From assembly GCA_944325145.1 (NCBI GenBank), contig CALYDL010000005.1, positions 1 to 64,000 on the forward strand: DNA of 64,000 nucleotides, in the 5' to 3' direction. The notes under the pieces were generated by a model. The model had not been told where the DNA came from, ran no database searches, and saw only the letters and a list, made by a program, of their open reading frames with translations. Position numbers and translations under genes: made by a program. The stretch comes from Candidatus Gastranaerophilales bacterium. Lineage in GTDB: Bacteria; Cyanobacteriota; Vampirovibrionia; Gastranaerophilales; Gastranaerophilaceae. Positions 1 to 9,019 of the stretch are shown here, piece by piece. Within the stretch, counting starts at the first letter, position 1, and each line of letters starts with the position of its first letter.

Positions 1-272
1 GTTATTGCTTCTTTATAGCTAATATATTGAAGGCATTTTTTATCAATTTCATAATCATCTAAATTAACGTATGGAATGTGGAGCTTTTCTTCCAAAAATT
101 TTAAAAGTTCAGCTTCCGTTATTAATGAAGAATTAATTAAAACCTGCCCCAAATTTGTGTTTTGGGCATTTGCAATTTCTTGGGCATGTTCAATATCTTC
201 AAACGTTATAATATTGTTTCGAACCAAGTCATATTTTAATTTATCTATGGTTTTATTTGTAACTAAATCCAT
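1..272 (-). CDS. Type IV pilus assembly ATPase PilB-like, N-terminal part (runs off left edge)
   Basis: The minus strand reads open from an ATG at 272 to the window edge, giving 90 residues. They match the N-terminal MshEN/T2SSE_N region of PilB/GspE ATPases: a 'LGQVLINSSLITEAEL' type helix pair followed by 'IPYVNLDDYEID', the usual transition into the second subdomain. The Walker motifs would lie outside the window. The start is 3 bases after the response-regulator stop, so it is the third gene of a kinase-regulator-ATPase operon. It is distinct from the full-length PilB at 44000-46117, so the genome carries two such ATPases. The family call is good; a role in pili rather than secretion is inference. 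Confidence 0.8.
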   Translation of the reverse strand, partial: MDLVTNKTIDKLKYDLVRNNIITFEDIEHAQEIANAQNTNLGQVLINSSLITEAELLKFLEEKLHIPYVNLDDYEIDKKCLQYISYKEAI

Positions 273-275
273 AAT

Positions 276-644
276 TTACGCCTCAAGATACTTTTGAACA
301 TTTGTTAAAACTTCTTCAAATTCAAAAGGTTTTGTAATATATTCATTCGCCCCTGTTTCTTCGCCTATTAATTTATCGGAATCTTGCCCGCGGGCGGTTA
401 CCATAATTATTGGAATATGTTTATATTTATTGTCATATTTCAAAAGGCGCGCAATTTTATAGCCGTTAATTTTTGGCATCATAACATCCAATATAATTAA
501 ATCAGGGTTTTCTTCTTTTGCAAATTTTAAACCTTCTTCGCCGTCTGATGCTGTTATAACGTCATAACCCGCAGCTTTCAACATAAAAGATAAGGTTTCT
601 GTTATATCTTTTTCATCATCCACGACAAGAATTTTTTTCTGCAT
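276..644 (-). CDS. Single-domain response regulator (CheY-like receiver)
   Basis: This 122-residue protein is a receiver domain and nothing else. Visible residues are the acidic pair D9/D10, the phospho-acceptor D53 in 'LDVMMP', the switch threonine T83 and K105 in 'TKPF'. There is no DNA-binding or enzymatic output domain, so it must act through protein contact, as CheY or the PilG/PilH family do. It lies 31 bases after the histidine kinase and 3 bases before a PilB-type ATPase, so phosphorelay to pilus assembly or motility is a reasonable inference. It could also be a phosphate shuttle to an unlinked partner. Confidence 0.93.
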   Translation of the reverse strand: MQKKILVVDDEKDITETLSFMLKAAGYDVITASDGEEGLKFAKEENPDLIILDVMMPKINGYKIARLLKYDNKYKHIPIIMVTARGQDSDKLIGEETGANEYITKPFEFEEVLTNVQKYLEA

Positions 645-675
645 AATTCACTTCCTAACTATAAACGGCAATCAT

Positions 676-2670
676 TCAGGCTTCTTTTTTGTAAAATGCC
701 TTTGATAATACTATATCACAATTTTTAGAGGTTATTTCATCTTCAATTTTTGAAACCATGAAATCAAATGCGCCTCTGTCTAAACCTTGTATATAAACTT
801 GAGTTACAAATTTATCATCTTTTTTATCCAAAAATTCTTTAGATGTTTTTGTAAGCTTAATTATATTTGAATTTTTCAGATGGTTATAAAATTCAAAATC
901 TTCATTTTCTTCTATTTTTAAATAGCAGGTAGATTCTGCCTCATTTTTAATTTTTAAATTTAATTCAACCTGAAATGCTTTTTCTTCGCTAAATATTGGA
1001 ACAATTACATTAAAAGTTGAACCTTCGTTTTTAATTGAATCAACCCAAATTCCCCCCAAATGCGCATCTATAAAATGTTTTGTAATTGTAAGCCCAAGGC
1101 CGATGCCGCCTGTATTTCTTGATAGGGTGTTTTCAATTTGGGAAAATTTATCGAAAATTTTTGGTATATCTTCTTTTTCAATGCCAACGCCTGAATCTTG
1201 AATTGAAATTTTTAAATATTTACCAAAATAATCTGATTCAACAGGTGCAATTAAAAGGCTTTTATCTGGGTTTTCAATTAAGCTTGTTGAAATTTTAATT
1301 TTACCGCCGTCAGATGTAAATTTAATTGCATTTGTTATAAGGTTTGATAAAATTTGATCCATTCTGTGCTGGTCAATATAAATATCGGGCAGATTATCAC
1401 CATTTTCAACAACAAATTCAACATTTTTTTGTGCTGCCTGATTTTTAAAAGTATTATATGCAAGCTCAATTGAAGGCAAAATTGATAATTGCTTAAATTT
1501 AAAATCAAATTTGCCTGTTTGCATTCTTGATAAATCAAGTAAATCTTCGATAATGCCCGATAACCTTGAAACGTTTCTTTTTGCTATATTTGCAAAATTT
1601 TTATTAACATCACTAATAACCCCCCCCTGTTCGGATAAAATTATACTCAAGGCATTATTAATAGGGGTTAATGGCGTTCTTAATTCATGAGATACAATTG
1701 AAACAAATTCAGATTTCATTCTCTCTAATTTTTTTAATTTTACATTTGTTTTTATTATATCTTCATATAAAATTGCACTTCTTAAAGGTGCTAAAATTTG
1801 GTGGATTATTGATTGAAAACAAGTTACATCTTCTTTTGTAAATTTGTTTTTTCTAAAAATTTCAATAACACCTTCAAATTTATCTTTAATTATAATTGGC
1901 GCAATTAAAGAATCATATTCACTAAAAGAATCATCAAAATATTCATTTTTATATGAAGGCTTAACGTTTTGAATTGTTTCTATATTGAACCTTGATAATT
2001 TTAAACTTGTAATACCAACATCTTTTGCACCCAATGAAAGCCTTTTAATTAAATTGGAATTAAATTCTTCCGTTGTTTTTTTAAGCGAATGAATATAAAA
2101 TTTTAATTTGTCTTCTTTAAGGTTATCCCAAAAAAGGGCGGTTGCCATATCATAGCTTAAAATTCTCTCTAAACTTTCAAAAGCAACTTCATAAAGCCTT
2201 TCTTTTTCTAATGTGCCTGCAAATTTTGAGCTTGCATTATAAAAAGCGTCTATTTGGTATAAATTCTTTTTTAATTCCAAATTTTCTTTGTGCAAATTAG
2301 AAAAATTTTGTTTATTTAAAAGAAAAAGTTCAATTTCATTTTTCAAAATTTCAATATTAACAGGTTTTATAAAAACTTTAACGGGGGTTTTAATTTCATT
2401 TTTATTAAAAATATCTGTAATATAAAAAATTTCAAAACTTTTGTTTATGTTTCTGGCAAGCAATTCAACCAAAATTAAATTGGAATTTTGAATGGAAGAA
2501 TCTAAAATAACAACATCTGCTTCAAAATTTAAAATGTCATCATATAAATTTTCATAAAAACCGCCTGCGGTTTTTACATTGTATTCTTCTAAATTATAAT
2601 TTTCACTTGAAATTACGAATATATTTGCCATAACAGGCAACATAATAACAAATTGAAGAAAATGTGTCAT
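676..2670 (-). CDS. Hybrid-type sensor histidine kinase with degenerate receiver and GAF-like region
   Basis: A soluble kinase of up to 664 residues without membrane segments. The N-terminal ~110 residues resemble a degenerate receiver domain, followed by a GAF-like region (about 140-300). The HisKA H-box 'SHELRTPL' has its phospho-acceptor at H328. A HATPase domain follows, with the N-box 'NLITNAIKF', G1 'DSGVGIEKED' and G2 'GGIGLGLTI'. About 100 uncharacterised residues trail the ATPase. The ATG at 2631 (starting MANIFVISS) fits the receiver fold better than the upstream ATG at 2670; neither has a clear ribosome site. It is the first gene of an operon with the receiver protein and the PilB-type ATPase. 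The signal sensed is unknown. Confidence 0.9.
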   Translation of the reverse strand: MTHFLQFVIMLPVMANIFVISSENYNLEEYNVKTAGGFYENLYDDILNFEADVVILDSSIQNSNLILVELLARNINKSFEIFYITDIFNKNEIKTPVKVFIKPVNIEILKNEIELFLLNKQNFSNLHKENLELKKNLYQIDAFYNASSKFAGTLEKERLYEVAFESLERILSYDMATALFWDNLKEDKLKFYIHSLKKTTEEFNSNLIKRLSLGAKDVGITSLKLSRFNIETIQNVKPSYKNEYFDDSFSEYDSLIAPIIIKDKFEGVIEIFRKNKFTKEDVTCFQSIIHQILAPLRSAILYEDIIKTNVKLKKLERMKSEFVSIVSHELRTPLTPINNALSIILSEQGGVISDVNKNFANIAKRNVSRLSGIIEDLLDLSRMQTGKFDFKFKQLSILPSIELAYNTFKNQAAQKNVEFVVENGDNLPDIYIDQHRMDQILSNLITNAIKFTSDGGKIKISTSLIENPDKSLLIAPVESDYFGKYLKISIQDSGVGIEKEDIPKIFDKFSQIENTLSRNTGGIGLGLTITKHFIDAHLGGIWVDSIKNEGSTFNVIVPIFSEEKAFQVELNLKIKNEAESTCYLKIEENEDFEFYNHLKNSNIIKLTKTSKEFLDKKDDKFVTQVYIQGLDRGAFDFMVSKIEDEITSKNCDIVLSKAFYKKEA

Positions 2671-2751
2671 AAAATTAACAATTTTTTAAAGTTTTTAAGT
2701 TGTTTTGTCGATATTTTTTTATAAAGGAAGGCAAGTTTTTTAATAGTCAGA

Positions 2752-5700
2752 ATGGAAATAAAAGGCAATTTTATTAATTTTAACAATGATGACAATTTGA
2801 GGGCTAAAAAAACGCCTGAACCTTCCCCTGTAATGAAAAAAGAAGAAGCAAAAACCGAAAACAAAGCGCCTGTCGACCCAAAATATTGGCAGCAAAGAAC
2901 AGGAATTTCATTTGGAAGCAAAGAAAAACTTGAAAGCGGCGAAGATGATTTCTGCAAGCTTTTAGAAGATTTATGCAAAGAAAACCCTATGGATTCTTCA
3001 TTTGTATACAATCTAAAAAATGAAAGCGCCAAAAAATTATACGAACTGATTAAAACGGGCAAATTAACCCCTGAAGTTCTTTCTTCTATGTCAAATAAGC
3101 TTTATCTTTTTACATTTCAAGATAAAGACAATATGCAAGACTTCATTTCAACCGTTTATGAAGCCTGTATGGAAACAGAAAAAGGGGAAGAAAACCAAAA
3201 CTTTATAGCAAATCTCATTTCTCCATATTTATTTATCTCAAAAATAAAACCTGAACACCTGCAAAGAGAAATAAAAGAAGCAGGCCCGCTATCAAAAAAA
3301 GCCGCAGAATTTTTTGCACAAATAGGCGAAAAATATAAATTCGCCCCCTTTAAAGACACAGAAATTTATGATGCAACTTTAAAAATGCTTGATGGGAGCA
3401 ACTTTGAAAGTTATAAAAGCTCCTTTGAAAAAAGGTGTGAAACAAAAAACCCATATGATGTTTCATATATAATGCAAACATTCATAAACCCGACAACTGA
3501 TAAATATGACCCTGAAATAGATGAAGCAACAAAAAAATTCTATAAAAAGAAAAATGAACCCGAACACAAATATAATGGCTTTTTATATTCAGAAATAGAC
3601 GCTGCAAAAATTGTTAAAGCAATGGTAGACGGCCAAACAGGTAAAATTAGCGAAAAAGCGGTTCAATTCACAAATGATTATTATTTTGGCGAAAAAGAAG
3701 AAACAAAAGAAACAATGCTGCAATCTTTTATCAGCCATTTTAAATCATCTGTTATAACTGCACCTCCTTATTATAAAAATTCATACAACTTTCACGACAA
3801 CTATGCAGAAATTTTAGAAGCTCTAAAAGATAAAACGGGCGCTTTCAATGATACAAACATAAAATATATGTCAAAACTATTGGAAAGCAAGCATGGATGG
3901 TTTTCAACCGATGACAGAATAAGCTTTTTCAAATTTTTAAAAGATGAAAACGGCGTTGTTAAAAGAAGCAACTTTAGCTTTGCACAAAAAGTTTTGGAAA
4001 AAACAAACGATATGGAAAAAACCGGAGAAATAGTTGAAATTTGGGCAACATACGGAAAAGAAAACTTCGGAAAAACATTAAAAAAATTAAAAAAATTATA
4101 CGGCAACTATGAAAGATATGCCTATGATAATATAGCTGCAATTATGAGAAACTGCTTTAAAAAAGATGGAACACCCATAGAAGAAAATTTGAAATTAGTA
4201 GACGAAATTACAAAAATTTCTTCAAATTATATGCACTATAATGATGACGTTTTTAGGGCATTTAAAAACCCATATTGCAAAGAATTGCTGAAAAAAATAC
4301 AAGAAAGGCCAACTTATTCCACATCTGATATAACCGGCATTGTAAACATTAACACAAATTATTCGGATGAAAACGGCGAAATTCCTTCTTTTGTGAAAGA
4401 AAAAATAGATGAATTCTTAAAAACAGATATAGACCTTTCTTTATTCGGAAAACTTTATGATAACTGTTTTTATGTTGATGAAAACGGCAAAAAGCAGTTT
4501 GATGAAAAATTGTACCAAAATTGCCTAAATTTAATTTCTTATTCTCCAAACGGAGATAAAACTTTAGGTAAAAAGTTGTTTTCATTTTTAGATGCCAAAG
4601 ATTTTGTTGCGCTGACAAATCAAACATTAAGCGCAAGCAGCCTTAAATTCAAAACCAAAGTAGATTTATATGAAGCTTTAAGAAAAGTTAATTTCGATTT
4701 AGAGGCAAATTCAAACCCAATAAGTTCATATTTAAAAAGTTTAACTTATGAAATTGACACAAATTTAAGCGGAGAAGTTAATTCACTTCCCGTTAATCAA
4801 GAATATATCGATAATTTCATACACACTATTTTTTCTAAATGTGCAGATAACAAATTAAGCAGCTTTGAAACCACACTAAAAAATGCAATTCCAAAATTAA
4901 AAGAAATGAAAGAAGGGCTTCCTTTAAGATATTCAAGGCAAAGTTTTCTTTCAGATTTATCAAAACTTATTAAAAACGAAGAACAAATAAAAATAATAGA
5001 AAATAAAACCGATATAAATTTAAAATGCGCCTTTGATGGCAAAAAAGCCAATATAGAAGGCTATGAAGGCATTTTGACTCTTGATAAACTTGATAGAAGC
5101 AATGAATTTGAAAATGAAGTTTATAATCTTTGCCATAAATTTATGTATGAAAACAGCATTATGACAGGCGACAAAAATTTAGACGAAGAATTAAACACGA
5201 TTATAAAAGCAGCGCCTGAATTTATTAACTGCATTGGCAAACAACAGCACGGAACGCATAAATATACTCTTGATATTCACCAACTATTGGTGCTTGCAAA
5301 TTCAATAAATAACCCGAATTACAATAAATTGAACAGTTTAGATAAAGCAATGCTTAAAATAACTGCTATTTTCCACGATATAGCAAAAGAAGAAGGCGTT
5401 GTTGATAAAGGGCACCAAGAACCATCCGCTTTATATGCAAGAGGAATAATTAAAAAATTCATAAAAAACCCTGAAACGGCAGAAAGAGTTTATGAACTCA
5501 CAAAAAACCACCATTGGCTTGAAGAATATTCATCTTCAAATGCAAGTGATGAGGCCGCAAGGCAAATGGCTTTTAAATTCCGCCGCCCTAATGATTTTGA
5601 AATTGCAAAAATTATGGCAAAAGCAGACCTGATGGCAGTTAGCGATGAATTTTATGAAGCCCGCAAACAAGCATTAGATGAAAATAAAATGTTTGAAATA

Positions 5701-6522
5701 GAAAACAACTTAAAAAAATTCTATGCAACGGGGAATGCTGTTTTTGCAGAAAAAATAATAAGGCCTTCTTTGCTTGAAAAAAACAAAGAATCATTTATGG
5801 GTGAAGAATATAAAGTAATTAATTTTCATAAAATCGGAAATGACGAATCGCTTGCAAATTACGGCTTTAGGGATATAAATAAAAAAGACGCAAAATTTCT
5901 TGTACATATGCTTCCTGAATACGAAGTTGAAAAACATATTGAAACCGTAAAACAATTAACAAGTTCAATTAATGGCGGAGTTTTGTCTGAATCTTTAATA
6001 ACTCCTCTATACAAAAGAACATATTGCGACAGAAAATTTGGCGTTTTATTATCTCAAATTAACCCAAATGTTATTAACATGGCAGATAAAAACCAAGGGT
6101 CAGGAACCGCAAAAGATATTCAAAGCGCAATAGATTTGGTTTTTTCAACTCATTCTGATGACAGAAACAATTTCAAAAACTCGCTATTAAAAAACCTTTC
6201 AATTGACCCAAAAACGGTTTCAGACGAAGACTATGCGGAATTTTACAAAAACAACATTGCGCAAAAAAGTTCGGTTTCAAATTTTTCATACAATAAAATT
6301 TATAAACTCGGAAACCATTCAATAACAGGCAAACAATTAATGGAAGCCATTGAAAAATTTCAAGATTCTTTAATTGATAAAGAAGAAAAGCGCCACAACG
6401 AAATTGTAGGGTATGTTCCAAAAATTGAAGGCGTTATTGCAAAGGCAAACGGTTTAGATGAGGTTCCAAAAGAACTGCTTGATTTTGCAAAGAAAAATAA
6501 TTACCCGATTATTCTAATTTAA
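2752..6522 (+). CDS. Giant lineage-specific protein with HD phosphohydrolase domain
   Basis: A 1256-residue protein, mostly helical and charged, with no signal peptide or membrane span. The only recognisable domain is an HD metal-dependent phosphohydrolase at about 830-1000: an upstream His in 'LDIHQLL', the HD pair H875/D876 in 'FHDIAKEEG', then 'GHQEPSA' and 'KNHHWLEEY'. Such domains hydrolyse nucleotides or cyclic dinucleotides, but the substrate here is unknown. The N-terminus is disordered and carries 'GISFGSK' near residue 50, resembling the Phe-x-Gly motif of other proteins in this window. The ~820-residue N-terminal region has no family I recognise. It converges with the ligase gene, overlapping 14 bases. 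No good ribosome site is seen before the ATG. Confidence 0.8.
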   Translation: MEIKGNFINFNNDDNLRAKKTPEPSPVMKKEEAKTENKAPVDPKYWQQRTGISFGSKEKLESGEDDFCKLLEDLCKENPMDSSFVYNLKNESAKKLYELIKTGKLTPEVLSSMSNKLYLFTFQDKDNMQDFISTVYEACMETEKGEENQNFIANLISPYLFISKIKPEHLQREIKEAGPLSKKAAEFFAQIGEKYKFAPFKDTEIYDATLKMLDGSNFESYKSSFEKRCETKNPYDVSYIMQTFINPTTDKYDPEIDEATKKFYKKKNEPEHKYNGFLYSEIDAAKIVKAMVDGQTGKISEKAVQFTNDYYFGEKEETKETMLQSFISHFKSSVITAPPYYKNSYNFHDNYAEILEALKDKTGAFNDTNIKYMSKLLESKHGWFSTDDRISFFKFLKDENGVVKRSNFSFAQKVLEKTNDMEKTGEIVEIWATYGKENFGKTLKKLKKLYGNYERYAYDNIAAIMRNCFKKDGTPIEENLKLVDEITKISSNYMHYNDDVFRAFKNPYCKELLKKIQERPTYSTSDITGIVNINTNYSDENGEIPSFVKEKIDEFLKTDIDLSLFGKLYDNCFYVDENGKKQFDEKLYQNCLNLISYSPNGDKTLGKKLFSFLDAKDFVALTNQTLSASSLKFKTKVDLYEALRKVNFDLEANSNPISSYLKSLTYEIDTNLSGEVNSLPVNQEYIDNFIHTIFSKCADNKLSSFETTLKNAIPKLKEMKEGLPLRYSRQSFLSDLSKLIKNEEQIKIIENKTDINLKCAFDGKKANIEGYEGILTLDKLDRSNEFENEVYNLCHKFMYENSIMTGDKNLDEELNTIIKAAPEFINCIGKQQHGTHKYTLDIHQLLVLANSINNPNYNKLNSLDKAMLKITAIFHDIAKEEGVVDKGHQEPSALYARGIIKKFIKNPETAERVYELTKNHHWLEEYSSSNASDEAARQMAFKFRRPNDFEIAKIMAKADLMAVSDEFYEARKQALDENKMFEIENNLKKFYATGNAVFAEKIIRPSLLEKNKESFMGEEYKVINFHKIGNDESLANYGFRDINKKDAKFLVHMLPEYEVEKHIETVKQLTSSINGGVLSESLITPLYKRTYCDRKFGVLLSQINPNVINMADKNQGSGTAKDIQSAIDLVFSTHSDDRNNFKNSLLKNLSIDPKTVSDEDYAEFYKNNIAQKSSVSNFSYNKIYKLGNHSITGKQLMEAIEKFQDSLIDKEEKRHNEIVGYVPKIEGVIAKANGLDEVPKELLDFAKKNNYPIILI

Positions 6523-7150
6523 GAAAGCTTTCTTTAAGGGCCTGTATAATCTCATCATCCGTTAATTTAGGGTTAATTTCATTTATTGTTATAATTTTTT
6601 CTCTATCAATGGGTTCAGTGAAAACTTTTTCAAAAAAAGAATAATCAATATCTCTTAAAATTGAGCCGTGCTGCAAAAAATAGCCTTCACGCCTAAATTG
6701 GGCAGAACCTATTAATTTTTTTCCCATATATGAAATATCAGCGCCTGAGCTTATATTCATGCAATATTTGTTGCTGCCGCCCCTATCGCCCCCATAAGCA
6801 AGGTTAACAGAAAGTTTTTTAAACCCGTCTATTAAAATATCAGATACCATTTTATAAGTTTGAATAACACTATAACCATCTGGAATTTTTCCCACAACCA
6901 TATAGGTTATTTCATTATCGTGTAATAATGCTCTGCCGCCTGTCGGCCTTGTTACAACATCAATTTCAACAGATGGAATAAAAGGTTTTTGGTTCCTTCC
7001 CAAACTTATACATTTTGGCTCCCACCCGTAAAAACGAACAAATAATTCATCTGATTTTTTTAAAATTGCATCATTTAATACGGATAAATCAATATCCATA
7101 TTTTCTTTGCCTGAATATTTTTTAAATTCATATAAAAAATTGACTTTCAT
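6509..7150 (-). CDS. Lipoate-protein ligase / octanoyltransferase (LplA/LipM family)
   Basis: This enzyme would attach lipoyl or octanoyl groups to lysines of 2-oxoacid dehydrogenase or glycine-cleavage proteins. From the ATG at 7150 it has 213 residues. It shows the family motif 'RPTGGRALLHDNEITY' (68-83), the conserved lysine K145 in 'GKKLIGSAQ' and 'LQHGSI' at 159-164. C130 before 'SSGADI' sits where LipM-type octanoyltransferases have their catalytic cysteine, so transfer from octanoyl-ACP is possible. An in-frame start at 7234 would overlap the neighbouring gene and adds residues outside the family. A TATTAT hexamer ends 7 bases before the ATG, so the message may be leaderless. Confidence 0.87.
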   Translation of the reverse strand: MKVNFLYEFKKYSGKENMDIDLSVLNDAILKKSDELFVRFYGWEPKCISLGRNQKPFIPSVEIDVVTRPTGGRALLHDNEITYMVVGKIPDGYSVIQTYKMVSDILIDGFKKLSVNLAYGGDRGGSNKYCMNISSGADISYMGKKLIGSAQFRREGYFLQHGSILRDIDYSFFEKVFTEPIDREKIITINEINPKLTDDEIIQALKESFLKLE

Positions 7151-7173
7151 AAAATAAATAATATCATGTAAGT

Positions 7174-7431
7174 ATGAGGATGATACAAAAATTAAAAGGT
7201 TTGGAAAAGGCTGTTGTATTTTTAAGATGGGCAACCGATGGACAATTTGGCCGTCTTAAATACGTAGGCGAAGATTTTGTGGAATTTGAAGTTTTAGACA
7301 CAGATTCTATGGAATACACGGAAACCGTTCTTATTAATTCACAGTTAATTTTAGAAGTAATAGTTTCAGGCTATGAAGTTGCAAGAATTATAGCTGAAAT
7401 TGCCGTTAATTTATCAGCCGATGAAAATTAG
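7174..7431 (+). CDS. Small conserved-looking protein, possible Sm-like/SH3 barrel
   Basis: An 85-residue protein of no family I can name. The pattern 'GRLKYVGEDFVEFEVLD' followed by 'LINSQLILEV' alternates strands and tight turns as in small Sm-like or SH3-like barrels, and the last 25 residues look helical. The ATG at 7180 two codons on is an alternative start. It is transcribed divergently from the lipoate ligase (23 bases between starts) and ends before a strong shared terminator. It may bind RNA or protein, but that is only fold impression. Confidence 0.65.
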   Translation: MRMIQKLKGLEKAVVFLRWATDGQFGRLKYVGEDFVEFEVLDTDSMEYTETVLINSQLILEVIVSGYEVARIIAEIAVNLSADEN

Positions 7432-7457
7432 CCTTTTTAAAAAATTTATTTAAAAAA

Positions 7458-7479
7458 AAGACCGCATTTTTGCGGTCTT
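7458..7479. terminator. Bidirectional intrinsic terminator
   Basis: A perfect 9-bp stem AAGACCGCA/TGCGGTCTT with a TTTT loop, preceded by eight A and followed by T-rich sequence. It lies between the converging 7174-7431 gene and sepF and can stop both. Confidence 0.9.
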
Positions 7480-7523
7480 AAATTATATTTGTAAACTTCT
7501 CTCCATAAACTCCACTGTTTCAA

Positions 7524-8042
7524 CTAGTTTGTTTGAGGTGCAGGAGCGTTCCAAAGTGCATCTCTTGTTAATTTGGAGCTTACCATCTCTTGGGTAAGAT
7601 TGATGTTGTTCGGTGTGAAAATAAATACAAAATCGCCGATTTTTCTTTGGTTGCCATCAAGTGCGTGTGTGCAACCGCATAAGAAATCGACTATTCTTTG
7701 AGATTCTTCTCTATCTAATAATTGTAAGTTCAAAATGACCGTTTTTCTTTCTTTAAGGGCTTGTGCGATTTGGATAGATTCATTGTAGGCTCTTGGTTCA
7801 AATACAACCACTTCATACCCTCTTGCATCCATACCTCTTTGAGGCATTGAAATAACTTTCCTTTCGTTTCTGATTGGGGAAGTTTGTTTAAATACAGGTT
7901 CCAATGCTGCATTTCTGTCAGTTTCATAACCTGTTTCGAATTCTTCGCCTAATTCGCCGAAGAAATCGTCTTCTTTTCCGCTTTCAAACGGTGATGTTAA
8001 AAATCCTACAATAGACTTAATTTTGTCTGATACGCTGGCCAT
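7524..8042 (-). CDS. sepF: Cell division protein SepF
   Basis: SepF bundles FtsZ filaments and tethers them to the membrane at the division site. The 172-residue protein has a short amphipathic N-terminus (membrane-binding in the family), an acidic linker, and the SepF core at about 75-155 with 'VVVFEPRAYNES', 'KTVILNLQLLDREESQRIVDFL' split by a turn, and 'KIGDFVFIFTP'. It follows yggS by 18 bases, the same arrangement as in cyanobacteria and Firmicutes, and both use the promoter at 8768-8796. SepF occurs in Gram-positives, cyanobacteria and some archaea but not proteobacteria, so it is a useful lineage clue. Confidence 0.95.
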   Translation of the reverse strand: MASVSDKIKSIVGFLTSPFESGKEDDFFGELGEEFETGYETDRNAALEPVFKQTSPIRNERKVISMPQRGMDARGYEVVVFEPRAYNESIQIAQALKERKTVILNLQLLDREESQRIVDFLCGCTHALDGNQRKIGDFVFIFTPNNINLTQEMVSSKLTRDALWNAPAPQTN

Positions 8043-8060
8043 TTTGCCCTATCCTCCTGT

Positions 8061-8705
8061 TTATTCAAATAATATTCTACCTAGTCTCACTATTGTTGCG
8101 CCATTTTCAAGTGCAATCTTGAAATCATGGCTCATTCCCATTGAAAGTTCATCTAAATGGTAAGTTTCTTTCAATTTGTACATTTCATTGAACAGCTTAT
8201 CAATTAATTTGGTGTCATCGCATAAAGGCGCAATGTTCATAAGCCCCATAAGTTCAATTCCATCCATCTTTGAAACTTCATTTATCATATATTCCAACTG
8301 AGAAGGTGCAATTCCAAATTTTTGTTCTTCGTTTGCATTGTTCACCTGAATTAAAATTTTTTGTTTAATTCCAAGTTCAATTGCTTTGTTTGAAATTTCA
8401 TTTGCAAGCCTTACAGAATCTACTGAGTGTATTAAATCAAAAAAACCTACTGCCCATTTAACCTTGTTGGTTTGCATATGACCAATTAAATGATAACTGC
8501 AATCAGAATTAATTTTATCGTCTAAATTGTTGATTTTTTTAACAGCTTCAGGAAGCCTGCTTTCGCCAAAATCCCTTACACCTGCTTCATAGGCTTCAAC
8601 CATTCTGTCTGTTCCGTAATATTTAGAAACAGCAACGATTTTAGCACCATACTTATCAACTAAATTTTTAATGTTCGATAAATTTTCTTTAACTCTGTTT
8701 GCCAT
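8061..8705 (-). CDS. yggS: Pyridoxal phosphate homeostasis protein (YggS/PLPBP)
   Basis: A single-domain TIM-barrel PLP-binding protein that buffers free pyridoxal phosphate; no catalytic activity is known for the family. It has 214 residues from the ATG at 8705. Visible are the PLP lysine in 'VAVSKYYG' (K28), 'DFGESRLPEA', 'HLIGHMQTNKVKW' and the C-terminal 'LSMGMSHDFKIALENGATIVRLG'. An in-frame TTG at 8711 is two codons upstream but less likely. It is the first gene of the yggS-sepF operon. It starts about 56 bases after the predicted transcription start. Confidence 0.95.
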   Translation of the reverse strand: MANRVKENLSNIKNLVDKYGAKIVAVSKYYGTDRMVEAYEAGVRDFGESRLPEAVKKINNLDDKINSDCSYHLIGHMQTNKVKWAVGFFDLIHSVDSVRLANEISNKAIELGIKQKILIQVNNANEEQKFGIAPSQLEYMINEVSKMDGIELMGLMNIAPLCDDTKLIDKLFNEMYKLKETYHLDELSMGMSHDFKIALENGATIVRLGRILFE

Positions 8706-8767
8706 CTGCAAGTCAACTAACTTATTCTTTTTTCTGCAAGTGCCCTGCTTTAATCAGCACTGAAATA

Positions 8768-8796
8768 ATTATATAAAAGCGCATGGCATACGGCAA
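8768..8796 (-). promoter_or_regulatory. Sigma70-type promoter of yggS-sepF
   Basis: On the minus strand TTGCCG and TATAAT are separated by exactly 17 bases. Transcription would start near 8761, leaving a leader of about 55 bases that can form a small GTGC/GCAC hairpin. Confidence 0.75.
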
Positions 8797-8967
8797 CTTT
8801 TTAGATATATTAAATGTTTTTATGACAATCAATAGGGGGAAACCATGCCCTGCACCATGGTTTGAGCATGATTAGCAGTTTCTTTACAATTGGTTACATC
8901 AGCTTAATCTTTCTTAAAAAATAGGTTTTACAGGCATATAGAGTGTATTTTATACATTCTTAAACAT
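8797..8967. other. Non-coding interval with an 8-bp inverted repeat
   Basis: The 314 bases between yggS and the phosphorylase gene hold no convincing ORF. Apart from the yggS promoter and the phosphorylase terminator, the interval contains a perfect inverted repeat AAACCATG/CATGGTTT (8840-8863, 8-base loop) next to GGGGG, and a second imperfect hairpin GAGTGTAT/ATACATTC (8941-8959). I recognise no known RNA family (not SRP RNA, tmRNA or a familiar riboswitch). It could be a small RNA, an operator for a dimeric regulator, or nothing. Confidence 0.35.
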
Positions 8968-8999
8968 AAAAAATGCCCCTTAAAAAAGGAGCATTTTTT
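8968..8999 (-). terminator. Intrinsic terminator of the phosphorylase gene
   Basis: On the minus strand AAAAAATGCTCCTT and AAGGGGCATTTTTT form a stem (one U-G pair) ending in a T-run, 20 bases after the stop at 9020. Confidence 0.85.
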
Positions 9000-9019
9000 A
9001 TATTTTTTATTGTCTGAAA

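Noticed and set aside
8797-8967. Known RNA gene (SRP RNA, 6S, tmRNA) in the non-coding interval
   Set aside because: The conserved SRP loop and tmRNA ends are missing; I could not show the long-range pairing of 6S RNA.
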